Assembly: GCA_034766995.1 (NCBI GenBank)
Contig: CM068313.1
Location: 34,502,496 to 34,566,495, forward strand
Source of the DNA: Acanthacorydalis orientalis
Taxonomy: Eukaryota > Arthropoda > Insecta > Megaloptera > Corydalidae
Reading direction: 5' to 3'
Length of the DNA stretch: 64,000 bases
Below, piece by piece: positions 35,941 through 47,829 of this stretch. Under the pieces are notes generated by a model, which was given only the letters and a program-made list of their open reading frames with translations, ran no database searches and had not been told where the DNA came from. The first letter of the stretch is position 1. Each line of letters starts with the position of its first letter. The position numbers and the translations under genes are program-made.

Positions 35941-36457
35941 GAGATTGTCAAATCTCAATAGTATAAAAAAAGAAAAGTTTGACCCACAACATAAAATATA
36001 AATCCATTAATTAAAACCAATCGTTTTTCTGAGAAATACTTCACTAAATAATTTTAGCCTTTAAAATCAGCCGTATACACTGAATATGTGAAACATGATA
36101 TTTTTTAAATAATCTTACTGAATATCACAAGCCAGACAAAGATTTACATATAAGAAATTTACAGAATTCAGTTAAGCAAGTAAATGATTCAATAATATTA
36201 TATTTTAAAAGTAGAGAGTAGAAAAATTAAATTAATTAAATTTAAAATAAACGAATTGAATTAGTTGAACTAATAAAGGAATTAAATGTTTAGTACTGAA
36301 GAATAAACATTGTATTAATACTTAAATGACTGTCTATATGAAGTAGCAACAAAATTACTAGTGTAAATTGTATAAATAATGTACGACTTCTTTAATGATT
36401 GAAACTTAGTATCACACTATACACACACACACTATTATATTATTAAAAATACAGGTT

Positions 36458-36486
36458 TATATATATATATATATATATATTATATA
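36458..36486. repeat. (TA)n microsatellite
   Basis: 29 bp, followed by CAGAGAAAGAGAGGG. Confidence 0.94.
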
Positions 36487-37592
36487 CAGAGAAAGAGAGG
36501 GTGTTAAAAAAATAAATTTATCAGTCACCCTTAAAACTTTCAATACGAATGACTAATAATAAAATCCAAAAATATAAGAACATTTAATTAAAACAGTAAA
36601 CAGTAAAATCAATATAAAACCAACACCAATATCCAGTCAAGTATTGAATTCTAGTTTAGATTTTTCAGAACATATATCTGACCTCAAAGGTGAACTATCA
36701 TAAGTCCAAATTACCCAAAAATGAGATTTTAAGATCTAAGATAAAAAAAAGATTTATTATAGTAAGCTAACGCCTCTTTGTTTATTCATTCTTTAAATGT
36801 ACTGTTTTTAATTTGTGGAGCACAATATCGTAAGACTCTAAGCTAGCTTAAGATACTCGTTTTCTAAAAACTACAATTATTAAATTTGTTATTGTCAACT
36901 TTTCAGACATAAAATATATTTGTACATTGGCATCCTGATAAAAAAATATTAATATCCACTCTAAATGTTCAATTTGCTCTCCTACAATGTAAACAAAATA
37001 TAATTTATGACAGATACCTCTGAGGTACAGATATATTAAATCTAAAATATATAATCTTTTTTTAACGCGGATTTATAATAATATTTTTATCTCTGATAGA
37101 TGTTTTTAACTATTTGTGTACGCAGGCTTTTTCTTTTGAACGTTTCGTATGAAACAAGTTTTTAAAATTTACAGTATGAGTATGTTTTTAAATCATTGTA
37201 AGTTAAAATGAAATTAAAAGTGAATCCTGGAATGGAAAGTTGATTGTTACTACATTATAATCGAATTTTCATTGAAAATTACAATAATCTAGGTCGTACG
37301 TCCGTATAAAAATATATTCATTTCAAAAATCAGTTTCACATTCAAAGCACTTAACGTATTTTAACAGAATTCGATTTTCTATTTGTACAAAACAGAAATA
37401 AAATCTGTAAAATATACATATCATTTTTCTGATTAATATGAATCATGAATGACTACAATGTTTAAATACTAAACCATATAATATTACACACCCTAACGAC
37501 AATGTAGAAAAATAATTGTAAAATTAACCTATACTTCAGTATTATAACAAAGTGCCTCAAACCGTAATTATTTCGAAATTTACAGTTACTCA

Positions 37593-37596
<4 letters not shown>

Positions 37597-37639
<43 letters not shown>
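37597..37639. repeat. (TA)n microsatellite
   Basis: 43 bp. Confidence 0.97.
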
Positions 37640-37640
<1 letters not shown>

Positions 37641-38021
37641 CATAAAAAACTAAATCGTATCATTAGTGTAATTTTCAAATTATAATGGAATATATTTATA
37701 AAAATAACAACCTTTAAGAAAATATCAATCTGTAACTATTTAATTAAAGTAATATTTTTAATTAAACTGTTACTAATGAACATCTAATTAATTTCACTAT
37801 TTCGTTTAATTAATGAATTCAGTTCGTTTTATAAATAAATAGTGCTAGTAACTTTAATTAAATGTACATTTTTAAAGAAAATGCTCGTCCTAAATTAATC
37901 ATCGCTAATTAAATATTCCGAAAGCGTATCTGGAATAATAATTCCACTCCTGGACAAAAATAAGAAGCTTTTACTTCGTTATTCTATATGAGAACAAGCA
38001 TGAGTAACACACACACAATAC

Positions 38022-38029
<8 letters not shown>

Positions 38030-38079
<50 letters not shown>

Positions 38080-38088
38080 ATAATAATA
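38030..38088. repeat. (TA)n(ATA)n compound microsatellite
   Basis: 47 bp of TA followed by AAT/ATA trinucleotides. Confidence 0.96.
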
Positions 38089-38415
38089 TAATATGTTTCA
38101 CATTATATAACATTGAAAGATAAATAAATAAAAAAATATTTTAAATGAAATATCATAAAAGTTAGATATTGATTCCGTAGTAAATAATCTCTGATCAATT
38201 ATTTTAATTAGACCGGAGGAAATATATACTACATGTTTGAGATAAGTAATACAATTCACAATTTTTAAGTGAGAATTAAAATGGATTCTACAATTAATAC
38301 ATTTTTATTTTATCATAAACAATGGTAAATTTGTAACATCCCTATTTCCTTGTCAAACTGCAAATGCCCCTGTTTAGTTTACTATTTTTATCTGCAACAC
38401 TGATACGCAAATTGC

Positions 38416-38458
38416 TAAAATAAATATAATATAAAAAATATATAAAATAAATATAATA
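38416..38458. repeat. 16-bp direct repeat
   Basis: TAAAATAAATATAATA at 38416-38431 and 38443-38458. Confidence 0.8.
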
Positions 38459-38635
38459 ATAATTTTAAATTTTGTATTTTTTTTGCTCTAAATCAATAAG
38501 TATTCTTTCTTTATAAAATATATTTAGCAATTCAAGTTAATTACACTTTTTCATTTATTACAACCATTGTTATAATTGAAAAAAATACCACTCTATTTTC
38601 AACAAAAAGTCATTGCTGAAAATAAGGGATGAATA

Positions 38636-38800
38636 CAGTGGCGCATTATTCTAAGTGCAAAAAGGGTAACTTACTGGTACTCCCATCAACAGGGGGGACC
38701 CAAACCAATCTTTCATAAACTCAATACTGTTGTACAACACTGTACATTGAGCCCCCCAATTCAAATTTTCCCGGGGACCATGAAGCTGTAAGCGCCACTG
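38636..38800. mobile_element. Inverted-repeat element (MITE), copy 1
   Basis: 165 bp with perfect 9-bp termini: CAGTGGCGC at 38636-38644 and GCGCCACTG at 38792-38800. The interior is G+C-richer than the flanks and shares long stretches with the copy at 44572-44737, for example CCAAACCAATCTTT, ATAAACTCA and GAGCCCCC. No coding capacity. The termini resemble hAT-type ends, but the flanking 8 bp (GATGAATA and GTTAATAT) do not form a clear target duplication. Confidence 0.75.
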
Positions 38801-39095
38801 GTTAATATATTAAGACTATACAATCATTATTTACATTTTAGTATAGTGAAAATTTTAAAATACATCTAACGAAAAATTTGGAATTTTTAGATTGCGTCAC
38901 TTTTATCATGAGTCAATAATATTCTTTACTACAAAAACTGTTTCACAAAAATACAATAATCTCGTACCTCTTTTAAGAGTTCAGTCTTGCAAACATACCC
39001 ATTTCAGGCAAAGATAATTAAAGGATAATTTGAGACATTCTCTTTAAATAAAACTAACATAAAATATATTATTAACTTATTAATATATATTAAAA

Positions 39096-39101
<6 letters not shown>

Positions 39102-39134
<33 letters not shown>
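39102..39134. repeat. (AT)n microsatellite
   Basis: 33 bp. Confidence 0.96.
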
Positions 39135-39140
<6 letters not shown>

Positions 39141-40249
39141 TTAAATAACAAATTACAAATAATTTTAATAACAGAATACTAAAATGTTTGTACATCTTTC
39201 TATGGGTATACTACGTAGTGCAGTCTAGAATATATCATTTTCATATTTCAAATTTTAATAAACTATTTTTTCCAAGAAATACGATAAAATAAAATAAAAA
39301 ATCTGCAGCATAACTCCTAAAACCTTTTATCTCTGAAAATATGTACACCGCCCTTTAAGAAATACAGATCTGCTGTAATATACTATACAAAAGTGTTTTT
39401 ATTTTATGCCCAAATGTGTTACAAAATAAAATAATTTAGTAACAAAGTGAATCAAGAAATATATTTTCTTTTATTTTTACTTAAAAATATAATTAAATAA
39501 TCTAAATACTATATTTATTGTTTTTTTCTTTATATTATATATTATTATCTATATAAAAGAATATACTGTTTGGAAAAACAGGCCATCAAAAAAAAAACTA
39601 CTTAAAAGTTTTCAGTTGACCTATTGAAAACATTATATGTTTTATTGATAAAAATCGCTGGATTTGCAACTTTATCTTAAGGAAAACATTCGAAATGCTG
39701 GATATATCTATACTTGTACCCACATATGCTATTATTTAAGTAAGAAAAGTAATTCCTATAAAACATTTTTTTTTAATTCGAATTACAGCATACTTAAAAA
39801 TCAAAAAAGTATTCAAAACACTACAAATCATAAGATTGTTACTAAGCTTAAGAGATATTAATTATTTTATAACAGACTAAAACAATACAACTCCGTGTTT
39901 ACCGTTATTTCCATAATATTGATGTTTTAGGATTTAATAAGAATATTCTGTTAAATTCGATAAAATATTAGACCAAACATTTATTTTCATTATTCTGGTA
40001 AATTCAATTTATATGACTTATTTTTTATTGCAGTTCGCTATATACTTGATACTTAAACATTTATAAAAATATATACGAGTATATTTGAAAATAGAATTTG
40101 TATCAATTTCATTAAAAAAATAAATATTTAAATTATTTATGAAACAATAGATTCTAAAACATAAAAAGCTATAAATAATATAAGAGCAGTTGTTTATTAT
40201 TCAATTTCATAATTTCATATACAAGAATCACTAATGAAACTCTTTAAAT

Positions 40250-40256
<7 letters not shown>

Positions 40257-40327
<71 letters not shown>

Positions 40328-40354
40328 TATGTATGTATGTATGTATATATATAC
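40257..40354. repeat. (AT)n(GTAT)n compound microsatellite
   Basis: 66 bp of AT, then ACATATAT, four GTAT units and more TA; 98 bp. Confidence 0.97.
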
Positions 40355-41613
40355 TGAATATTTATTCATACCGTCCATTATTTTTCCGGAAAAGCATTTC
40401 ACAAATTAATAAAATAAATTACAATGAGCAGTAAAAACCACTCTCGGCGAATCAGCACATAAAACATTCAAAAACAAGACGTCTTTAATGTTTTACATTT
40501 TGCCCAACAGTGAGTGTTGTGTTCTCAAAATGTGAGAGCGCGCGATGCATTGGTATGTACATATACACAGTGAATCAGAATAAAGACACTCGACTACTCT
40601 TTTATATCAATTCTGTATTTCTTTTCTTTAAAGCGCAAGAAAACAATCCAAAATGTAACAATCGCTGTATTAAGAGTCGTTTTATTTATTTATTTACTTT
40701 CAAGTTAATTCAGAACAAGAGTGAAACTAATTAAATTCAATCCTCGATATAATCGCATATTCATAATAAGTTATATAATGCATGAATCAAAAGTCTGGCT
40801 CATAATGTAAAAGGTTACGAAACAGTTATATTTCCATTCATTAAGATCTCCCCAGTGATGTTTCTATACTTATTTGACTTCCCATATTCGGACACCAATC
40901 ATAAACACCAACATTTATACACATGTATGCGTGTGTGTTTATTAAAAAAAAATGTATAAAAAGTAAAACAATTACCAATTTCCAGACATAAATAACAAGT
41001 TATTAAGAAATTTATTTGATATAAATTTGAAACTTAACACGAAGAATAATAAAAATATATTCAAGCTTCTATATAAATTCACACGTATTTAAAAATGTAT
41101 CTTCTTTTAATTACGCCTTTGTCAATTTTGTTCATATAAATTATGTGAGATGAAAAGTAATGTCAGTTAAGAGTTAGTACAAATTATATTTTACAGGAAC
41201 TACATATTAAATAAACTGCTTTTAATTATATATTCAACAAAGCAGAAACTTATTAAACGTGGTTTTCGTTATATAAAATACACTTTCATTGTAAAGATTT
41301 CAATAAAATCGTAATACTGAAATCATGGTTGAATATACGGTTTACGGAAACATAAAATAAAAAAGAACAATGAATAATAAGTTGCAAATTGTGCACTAAT
41401 TAAACCTGTCCTGTATTATAAACAAACGCTTTAATGATGTACTCAGAGGAAAAAGTATGTTTTAATACACTAATAGTTAGTACTAGCTTTAATAACAATT
41501 TTTCAACATGAATTTCTCTGAAATACACGGTATTTCAATAATTAAACAAAAATGTAATGCATTTCTTCATGACGTAATAAGTTAATACAGTAATATTTTT
41601 AAAAACCGTTTAG

Positions 41614-41662
41614 ATTTTGTACTGTATGATAATTTAATTTATTTTGTACTGTATGATAATTT
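41614..41662. repeat. 22-bp tandem duplication
   Basis: ATTTTGTACTGTATGATAAT plus TT occurs at 41614-41635 and again, exactly, at 41641-41662; period 27 bp. Confidence 0.93.
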
Positions 41663-42028
41663 TGAAAAACTATTATAAATTATAAATTGGTAAAAAATTA
41701 ATTATAAAATACTACACACCGCTTCTGTCTATAAGCACACATACGATTATAAAAAAATAAAAGTGAATAAACAGATGTTTCAACATAAATATAAATTCTC
41801 GCACGTGTAATAATAATTATAAAACAAAATATATAAAGAATATATTCAAAAAGAATTTTTAAATATATAATTTTAATATAAATTACCTATTACACCTTCA
41901 TTATTAATTGGAATACATTAATAGAACACCTAAAGAATATACTTAAAAAATTATAATTCATACATTTTCTAAGAGATGCATCAATTTGAGAAGAAATATT
42001 TTATTAGTATTATGTACACTTTTATTTA

Positions 42029-42060
42029 TACACACACACACATACACACACATATATATA
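42029..42060. repeat. (AC)n(TA)n compound microsatellite
   Basis: AC array with one CATACA interruption, passing into TA. Confidence 0.93.
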
Positions 42061-42546
42061 CACAAAGGTGTCGATTACGTGGAGGGAAAAGTAAAGATTG
42101 CTCCAACGTTATTTTACTGATTATGGTGAGAATACTATTTTGTCTCCATAGAAATTTATTATAATAAAGAGAGTTTTCACGTTCAACTAGTCGAGATATA
42201 ATATTTTAATAACCGAGATACAATGTATGATTATTCTAGTTCACAGATTTGGAGTAATTCAAATAATTTATAGTGCTAAGAATATGAATATATTTACACT
42301 CTTTTTGAGTAAGTATTCTGTAGAAAATTATTTGTTATATAAATGTAAAGTTATGTTTACATTAAGAGAGAACATTATACAATATTTAATTATTATAAAA
42401 TATTACATTTATAAGAAAAGTATTGTTATTAATTTTTAATTACACCTTTCTATAAGTGATATTTAATTGAAATTTACTGCTCTTGAATAACAATTAACAT
42501 TATTGTCATTTGTTTCACCCTATGATAAAAATTTAAAGTTAGAGCC

Positions 42547-42548
<2 letters not shown>

Positions 42549-42606
<58 letters not shown>
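42549..42606. repeat. (CT)n(AT)n compound microsatellite
   Basis: CT array of 30 bp joined to AT of 28 bp; on the minus strand this is TA followed by GA. Confidence 0.97.
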
Positions 42607-42608
<2 letters not shown>

Positions 42609-43330
42609 CAATACCTTACTATTACAGAATACAATTTAAAATTATTGAAAATCAAAAGAAAATAATTCACAAAATAAAGTACAAATAGCACAAAAAATAC
42701 ACCAAAAAAACCCAAATGCCATAAGTCAACATTTAAGACAGAAATGCTATTTTTGAATGGAAATCTTAAATTCAAACTTTTCATACGCTCTACAAAAGCA
42801 CACAAACCAAGACTACAAATTAATACGTGAAATCAACTGATATATAAAAACTTTTAAATATAAACGACTTCAAAACTGCTTGTTCTTTCGTAAAACTATT
42901 TACTTTTAAACCTTTATTTTTCTTTTGATTAAGTATACAAAATTTTCCAAATAAAAATCCTAAGCATTATCTATTGAAGGACATTAGATAGCTTATCAAG
43001 TTGACTAATTTGACAGCGTTTTTTATATGGATTACATTTAATAAAAAAAGTAATTAACTATTTAATAAAACTATATCTTTACAGTGTTCTTCAAAGATCT
43101 AAAAACTTTACAAATGCTGTTTTTTTTTTCAAAAAATAAACGCTTTCTTCTTCAAATTAAAACACGAAACGGCAAAAAACTAAACACTGTATTTTTAAAA
43201 AAAATAATAATCCAGACTGAACACATCTTAAATAAAATATTTATAAATAATTATTCTTTTTTATATTGCGAGATTAATAAGATTATAACGATTCAAATAA
43301 ATATAATTAAAGAAAATACGAACAAACATA

Positions 43331-43336
43331 TGTATG

Positions 43337-43393
<57 letters not shown>

Positions 43394-43396
43394 ATA
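43331..43396. repeat. (TGTA)n(TA)n(TG)n compound microsatellite
   Basis: TGTA units, 42 bp of TA, then TG, followed by TATAGAAAGAGAGGG. Confidence 0.97.
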
Positions 43397-43669
43397 GAAA
43401 GAGAGGGAAATATATTTCTCGACGTCCAAAAATAAACATATTTTTTAATTAATATTTTTTCCTATATTCAAGTTAAATTAAACAAAAATTGAAACAAAAA
43501 CATTTTAATTAGATTTTACACTAAATTTATGTTTTGTTTGCTAATTTTCTATTTTATTTTATAAACTATTCAAGTTTCATATATATCTGTCGAGAAATTT
43601 ATTATGTATGATAGATTTATCATTTCATTTAAAATTGTTACTAATATTAAATTTAATTGATATAAATCC

Positions 43670-43670
<1 letters not shown>

Positions 43671-43702
<32 letters not shown>

Positions 43703-43712
43703 ATATATATAC

Positions 43713-43760
<48 letters not shown>

Positions 43761-43768
43761 ATATATAT
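43671..43768. repeat. Complex TA/TG microsatellite
   Basis: Two TA arrays split by GTATATATAATATATATACATAA, then TG (43744-43760) and TA again; 98 bp. Confidence 0.96.
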
Positions 43769-44052
43769 GCACATGTATGACTGTGTTATATATGTATCCC
43801 GTACACGTATTTTGATCAGTATTATGAATATGCAAACGTCGTGTGAACATATCTGTTATTAAATCAATTTACATAAAATGTATGTAATTATATTGATATA
43901 CATATTTTAATACTAAAAACATCACATCATATGTATTACTCATAATTAGTAATTTAGTGAAAATTTTGTCGAGCGATAAAACAGCCCTATTAAATACTGT
44001 ATCCGCAGCAATCATATTAAAAAATAACTAGATTATATACATACATACGTAT

Positions 44053-44064
44053 GTACACACACAC

Positions 44065-44105
<41 letters not shown>
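44053..44105. repeat. (AC)n(AT)n compound microsatellite
   Basis: AC array, then ATGTAT and AT to 44105. Confidence 0.95.
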
Positions 44106-44111
<6 letters not shown>

Positions 44112-44571
44112 CGAAACAATTATATTTTATAATGACGAAAACATGTTTATAAAACATTGTGTGATATATAAAGCCCCGACAAAGATCTCAATCAATTTTT
44201 TAAAATTTTGTTTCTGTTTTAAATTAAATTAATAAGTGTAAGACAATTTAACCTATTATATACATACACTTATAATAAAAAGGATTTCGACTATACTTTA
44301 AGTGCTTAGAACCAATGAAAAAAAAATAGTTAATTTTTAAGAAATGTAATAAATTTTCACTGGAAATATATGGTTTTTAATTTATTTAAAAAAAATATTA
44401 TCAATTAATTTTAGATGAAAATTAACTCAATATAGTATTATTATCTTCTCCATCGATGAAGGCTGCTAGTATATTTATATAAACGAGGAATTTTAAAACT
44501 GATACGTTACATTTTTACACATTTTTAAAACAAATACAATTCGTATCAAAATGTAAATATATTTGGACAGT

Positions 44572-44737
44572 CAGTAGAGCGTTATCCTATGGGCAAAAAG
44601 GGCAATTACGTGGAGACCCAATCAACAGGGAGATCCCAAACCAATCTTTTATAAACTCATTATTATAGTACAACAATGTGTATGGAGCCCCCTAATTCAA
44701 ATTCTGCTTGGGCTGCATGAGCTACAACGCGCCACTG
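44572..44737. mobile_element. Inverted-repeat element (MITE), copy 2
   Basis: 166 bp, same orientation as copy 1. The left end is CAGTAGAGCGTTAT (two mismatches to CAGTGGCGC); the right end's complement is CAGTGGCGCGTTGT. It shares with copy 1 the order AAAAAGGG, CAATCAACAGGG, CCAAACCAATCTTT, ATAAACTCA, GTACAACA, GGAGCCCCC and CCACTGGA/C. The two copies are clearly the same family but have diverged at many positions. Confidence 0.75.
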
Positions 44738-45914
44738 GACAAAGTATCAAATTATCAGGAAAAACATTATTGTTACAAAATATAAATTATTTAATAAATA
44801 AACCATATTATCTATTAGTTCTGGTTAACACAAATCGATGATCGATGCATTTACAACTTCAATTACATCAAATTTCAAGTTATGTAATTTTCAATAAAAT
44901 TAAATTAATTACAATACAATGATTAATTTTAATATACGGTAAAACAATTTTAGTATTTTTCTGATTTCTTTTTATTCATGTTTCAAATAAATGAATCAAC
45001 ACTGTTGCTTTCATTGATGACATCTTCATAAATTACCTTGAAACAAAATACTGAAACAGTAACTACTGAAAGTCACTGATTGTATTGAGTAAACTATACG
45101 TTTGTCATCTGTTAATAACGGATACAATAAACTTTCGCGACATGTTTAATAACACAACTTGAACGCAAAGTATGAACAAAAAAAATCATTAAAACATTTT
45201 ATTCCATTTTATATAATTCGAACGAACAAAAAAGTTGACACTTTTAGTAGACAAAATGAACCCTTTATATTTCCAACGAATTTAAAAGTATTACTTTTTC
45301 TCAATGAGCGCCCAAAAACTCTGCAAGTCTTAATCAAGTATTCATGAGAAAAAATATAAACGGAACATTTACCAATAAAGGAGTACAGGTGATGCCATTT
45401 AAATGCATAACGTTATAAAACAATTTACATACGAATAGATAATTAAATAAAAAAACATTTAATTACAAATTTAACAACTCTATATAAAGACTTTCTTAAA
45501 AATATTTATTCATTTAAATAAGACCAAGGACATCAATCATGAGTGACTTATTCGCGAGGACACAAATGTGAATGAAAACTGTAACCTAAAAATTTCTGAA
45601 GTGTTCAATGGAAAAAAACCCAAAAAGTTCAACAGACAGAAAACCAATGTCATTAACGAGGTTTCTGCCACACGTGTATTGATTCTCAATTATCCTCTTA
45701 TTTTCCCGATGATTAGTTTTTATTCTTTTAACTAGAAATTGAAATAGAATGTATACGTTTCGATCACATTGAATACATTTAAAAATCTGTGATCGACTAA
45801 TTAGATACACTGTCCTTAAAAAGAACTTTCTACGACTTTCTGAAAAGTTTTATAATACGAAGCCATTGCTAAAAATGACATATTTTTAACGACTATGAAA
45901 AATTTAATGGAAAG

Positions 45915-45915
<1 letters not shown>

Positions 45916-45967
<52 letters not shown>
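45916..45967. repeat. (AT)n microsatellite
   Basis: 52 bp. Confidence 0.97.
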
Positions 45968-45970
<3 letters not shown>

Positions 45971-46464
45971 AATATAATCCAAAATACAAAAGTAACTAAC
46001 AAGCTCTTAATTATTATGTTCAAAATTTAATCATTTGACATAAGAAACTATTCAATGAAGAAGTAACTGTACATATATTTAAAAATGTGAATATTTCTCG
46101 TGCATCTAAATAAACTAAAAATAAAATCAAATTAAAAGTTCTCATCAAATTACAAGTCCAGTGAATAAAAACGAAAAGAATACATGAAACTATAGTAATG
46201 TGAAGAATGTGTTATCGCTTAAATTATTCCATGTGTCAGTATGGAGTAAACACATTACTTAAATTTATATAAAAATTGAATTCAAATTGATTTCCATGAT
46301 AAAAGTATACTTTTATTTTAAAATATTCATAAAATTATGTATGGAGTTTATCAAAATAGCAATCAATTAATAAATATCGCATTTATTACAGAAATTGCTA
46401 TAAAAATATATCATCTTTGTCGTCACCCTTAAAAACCAATTGTAATATTCAAATAATTATATAC

Positions 46465-46497
<33 letters not shown>
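46465..46497. repeat. (AT)n(AC)n compound microsatellite
   Basis: AT array of 20 bp, then AC of 13 bp. Confidence 0.95.
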
Positions 46498-46529
46498 AAA
46501 GAAAAAAATTATATTTAACACACCACGAT

Positions 46530-46847
46530 AAAACAGAGTGTCTCTGTTTCTGGACCGCCGTGTACATATAGTGAAACAGCACTAATTCTGTAAATGTATC
46601 CCCCAACATATAACATTCATTCTGAAGGGTGAGTTGCCATGAATTAGACCGCTACTTTTTTCTGTCGTAACGCGCCTAACGTATGTTGTACGATTACACT
46701 CTCGCCATTTCCATTACCGTCCATGTACGTCCTTATGTTCTTGGTACAAGACATTCATTTCAAGAATTCTATGCCGCCTTTGATCGCTGACTTGATTGCC
46801 ATTAGTGACTTATTGTTTTTTTTATTCATTATTATTTCTTATTTATG

Positions 46848-46852
<5 letters not shown>
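46530..46852 (+). other. Mixed-composition island with an open frame and a TCF-like site
   Basis: The frame is open on the plus strand from 46649. The first ATG is at 46723 (MYVLMFLVQDIHFKNSMPPL), and a hydrophobic run (LLFFLFIIISYLC) follows before the frame enters the TA array at 46853 and ends at 46939-46941. No donor or acceptor is convincing. CCTTTGATC at 46777-46785 is a perfect TCF/LEF HMG-box site, and GCCGCC overlaps it on the left, close to the helper motif known from Drosophila Wnt enhancers, though the helper's last base is not matched. CGCCATTTCC near 46704 contains the Pho/YY1 core GCCAT. The island may be regulatory rather than coding. Confidence 0.22.

Positions 46853-46909
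<57 letters not shown>
46853..46909. repeat. (AT)n microsatellite
   Basis: 57 bp. Confidence 0.97.
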
Positions 46910-46911
<2 letters not shown>

Positions 46912-47149
46912 GTCAAACAACTTCGCCTTTCAATCATCTGATATTAATAGTTACTAACGATATGCAAACGTCTACGGTTAACTTTATTAACATTTGTGTC
47001 AGAAATAAATTGTGTCCTAAAGAATATAGTTAAATAAATATTTTCAGAAAAAATTTAAATGTATTTTAAAAGTGAGTATAAATTTGATAAAACAGCTGCA
47101 GATAATTAAATGTAAATATATTTTCAAAAATATCATTTTGTTCTTTATT

Positions 47150-47790
47150 TCATGATTAAATTATTAGAAAACTATAACGATAATATAACTATTACGGATA
47201 TAACTTACTAAACATATAAGTTACTAAGCATTCAATCTAAAACATATGCAGATGTAGTTCAAAAAATGCTATTATTTGAAAATACACAATTTTACTCAGA
47301 GATAAATTATTGTACTATAATTCTATTGATATACTACTGAAATTAAAACAGTCATAACTATAAATTAGAATCCTGTGTAACTAATTTAACTATATGTATA
47401 AAATTTGTACTGTTTTGGCTGTTGAAATAATAATTATATCAAAGTTAACGTCACAAATGATTTTCAAACAATAATCAAAACGAGGAAGCTCAGAAAAATG
47501 GTGATAGTGAAGATTTTTCAGTGTCTATACTCAAAAATGATATCCTTGTCATCTACCTAGTGATATCCTCATCATATGCATAAGCAAAACAAAAACAAAC
47601 ACTAACTGTTGCATATTCGCGCAAAATACTACATAGTTTATGTGGAGTAATTTATTTGTGAAAGTGAATTTAGCCACAGTGTCAGATGTATAATTATGAA
47701 AGGTGTAAATGGTTTAGAATTGTTCCCACTATTTAAGTCAAAAAGATTAAAAAATGAGAATTTTCTTCAAAAAGTAACTTAAAGTAAAAA
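47150..47790 (+). pseudogene. Possible decayed coding stretch, unidentified
   Basis: In one frame, segments of varied residues alternate with stops: KLLSIQSKTYADVVQKMLLF near 47220, then EEAQKNGDSEDFSVSILKND near 47482-47545, then KQKQTLTVAYSRKILHSL near 47590. A second frame takes over with FSHSVRCIIMKGVNGLELF near 47670-47725. The residue mix is less Lys/Asn/Ile/Tyr-biased than chance frames here, and the mariner copy follows directly. It may be a relic of a gene or of an older transposon, or coincidence. No family recognised. Confidence 0.15.
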
Positions 47791-47829
47791 GTCGTTCAAA
47801 TCAATTAAGGAATAAACATTTTACAAATA

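Larger units (their letters stand above)
35960..38630. other. Gene-free A+T-rich stretch
   Basis: No gene recognised; three TA arrays. Direct repeat TAAAATAAATATAATA lies just outside this block at 38416-38431 and 38443-38458, spacing 27 bp. Confidence 0.5.
38810..44560. other. Gene-free A+T-rich stretch
   Basis: Five array loci plus the duplicated 22-mer at 41614. A mixed patch at about 40430-40560 (CTCTCGGCGAATCAGC, GAGAGCGCGCGATGC) is the only variation in composition. No gene recognised. Confidence 0.5.
44740..46520. other. Gene-free A+T-rich stretch
   Basis: Two arrays. Around 45545-45740 a plus-strand frame and the minus-strand frame 45586-45810 overlap. Both have fairly balanced residues, but neither has splice or domain support. 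Confidence 0.45.
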
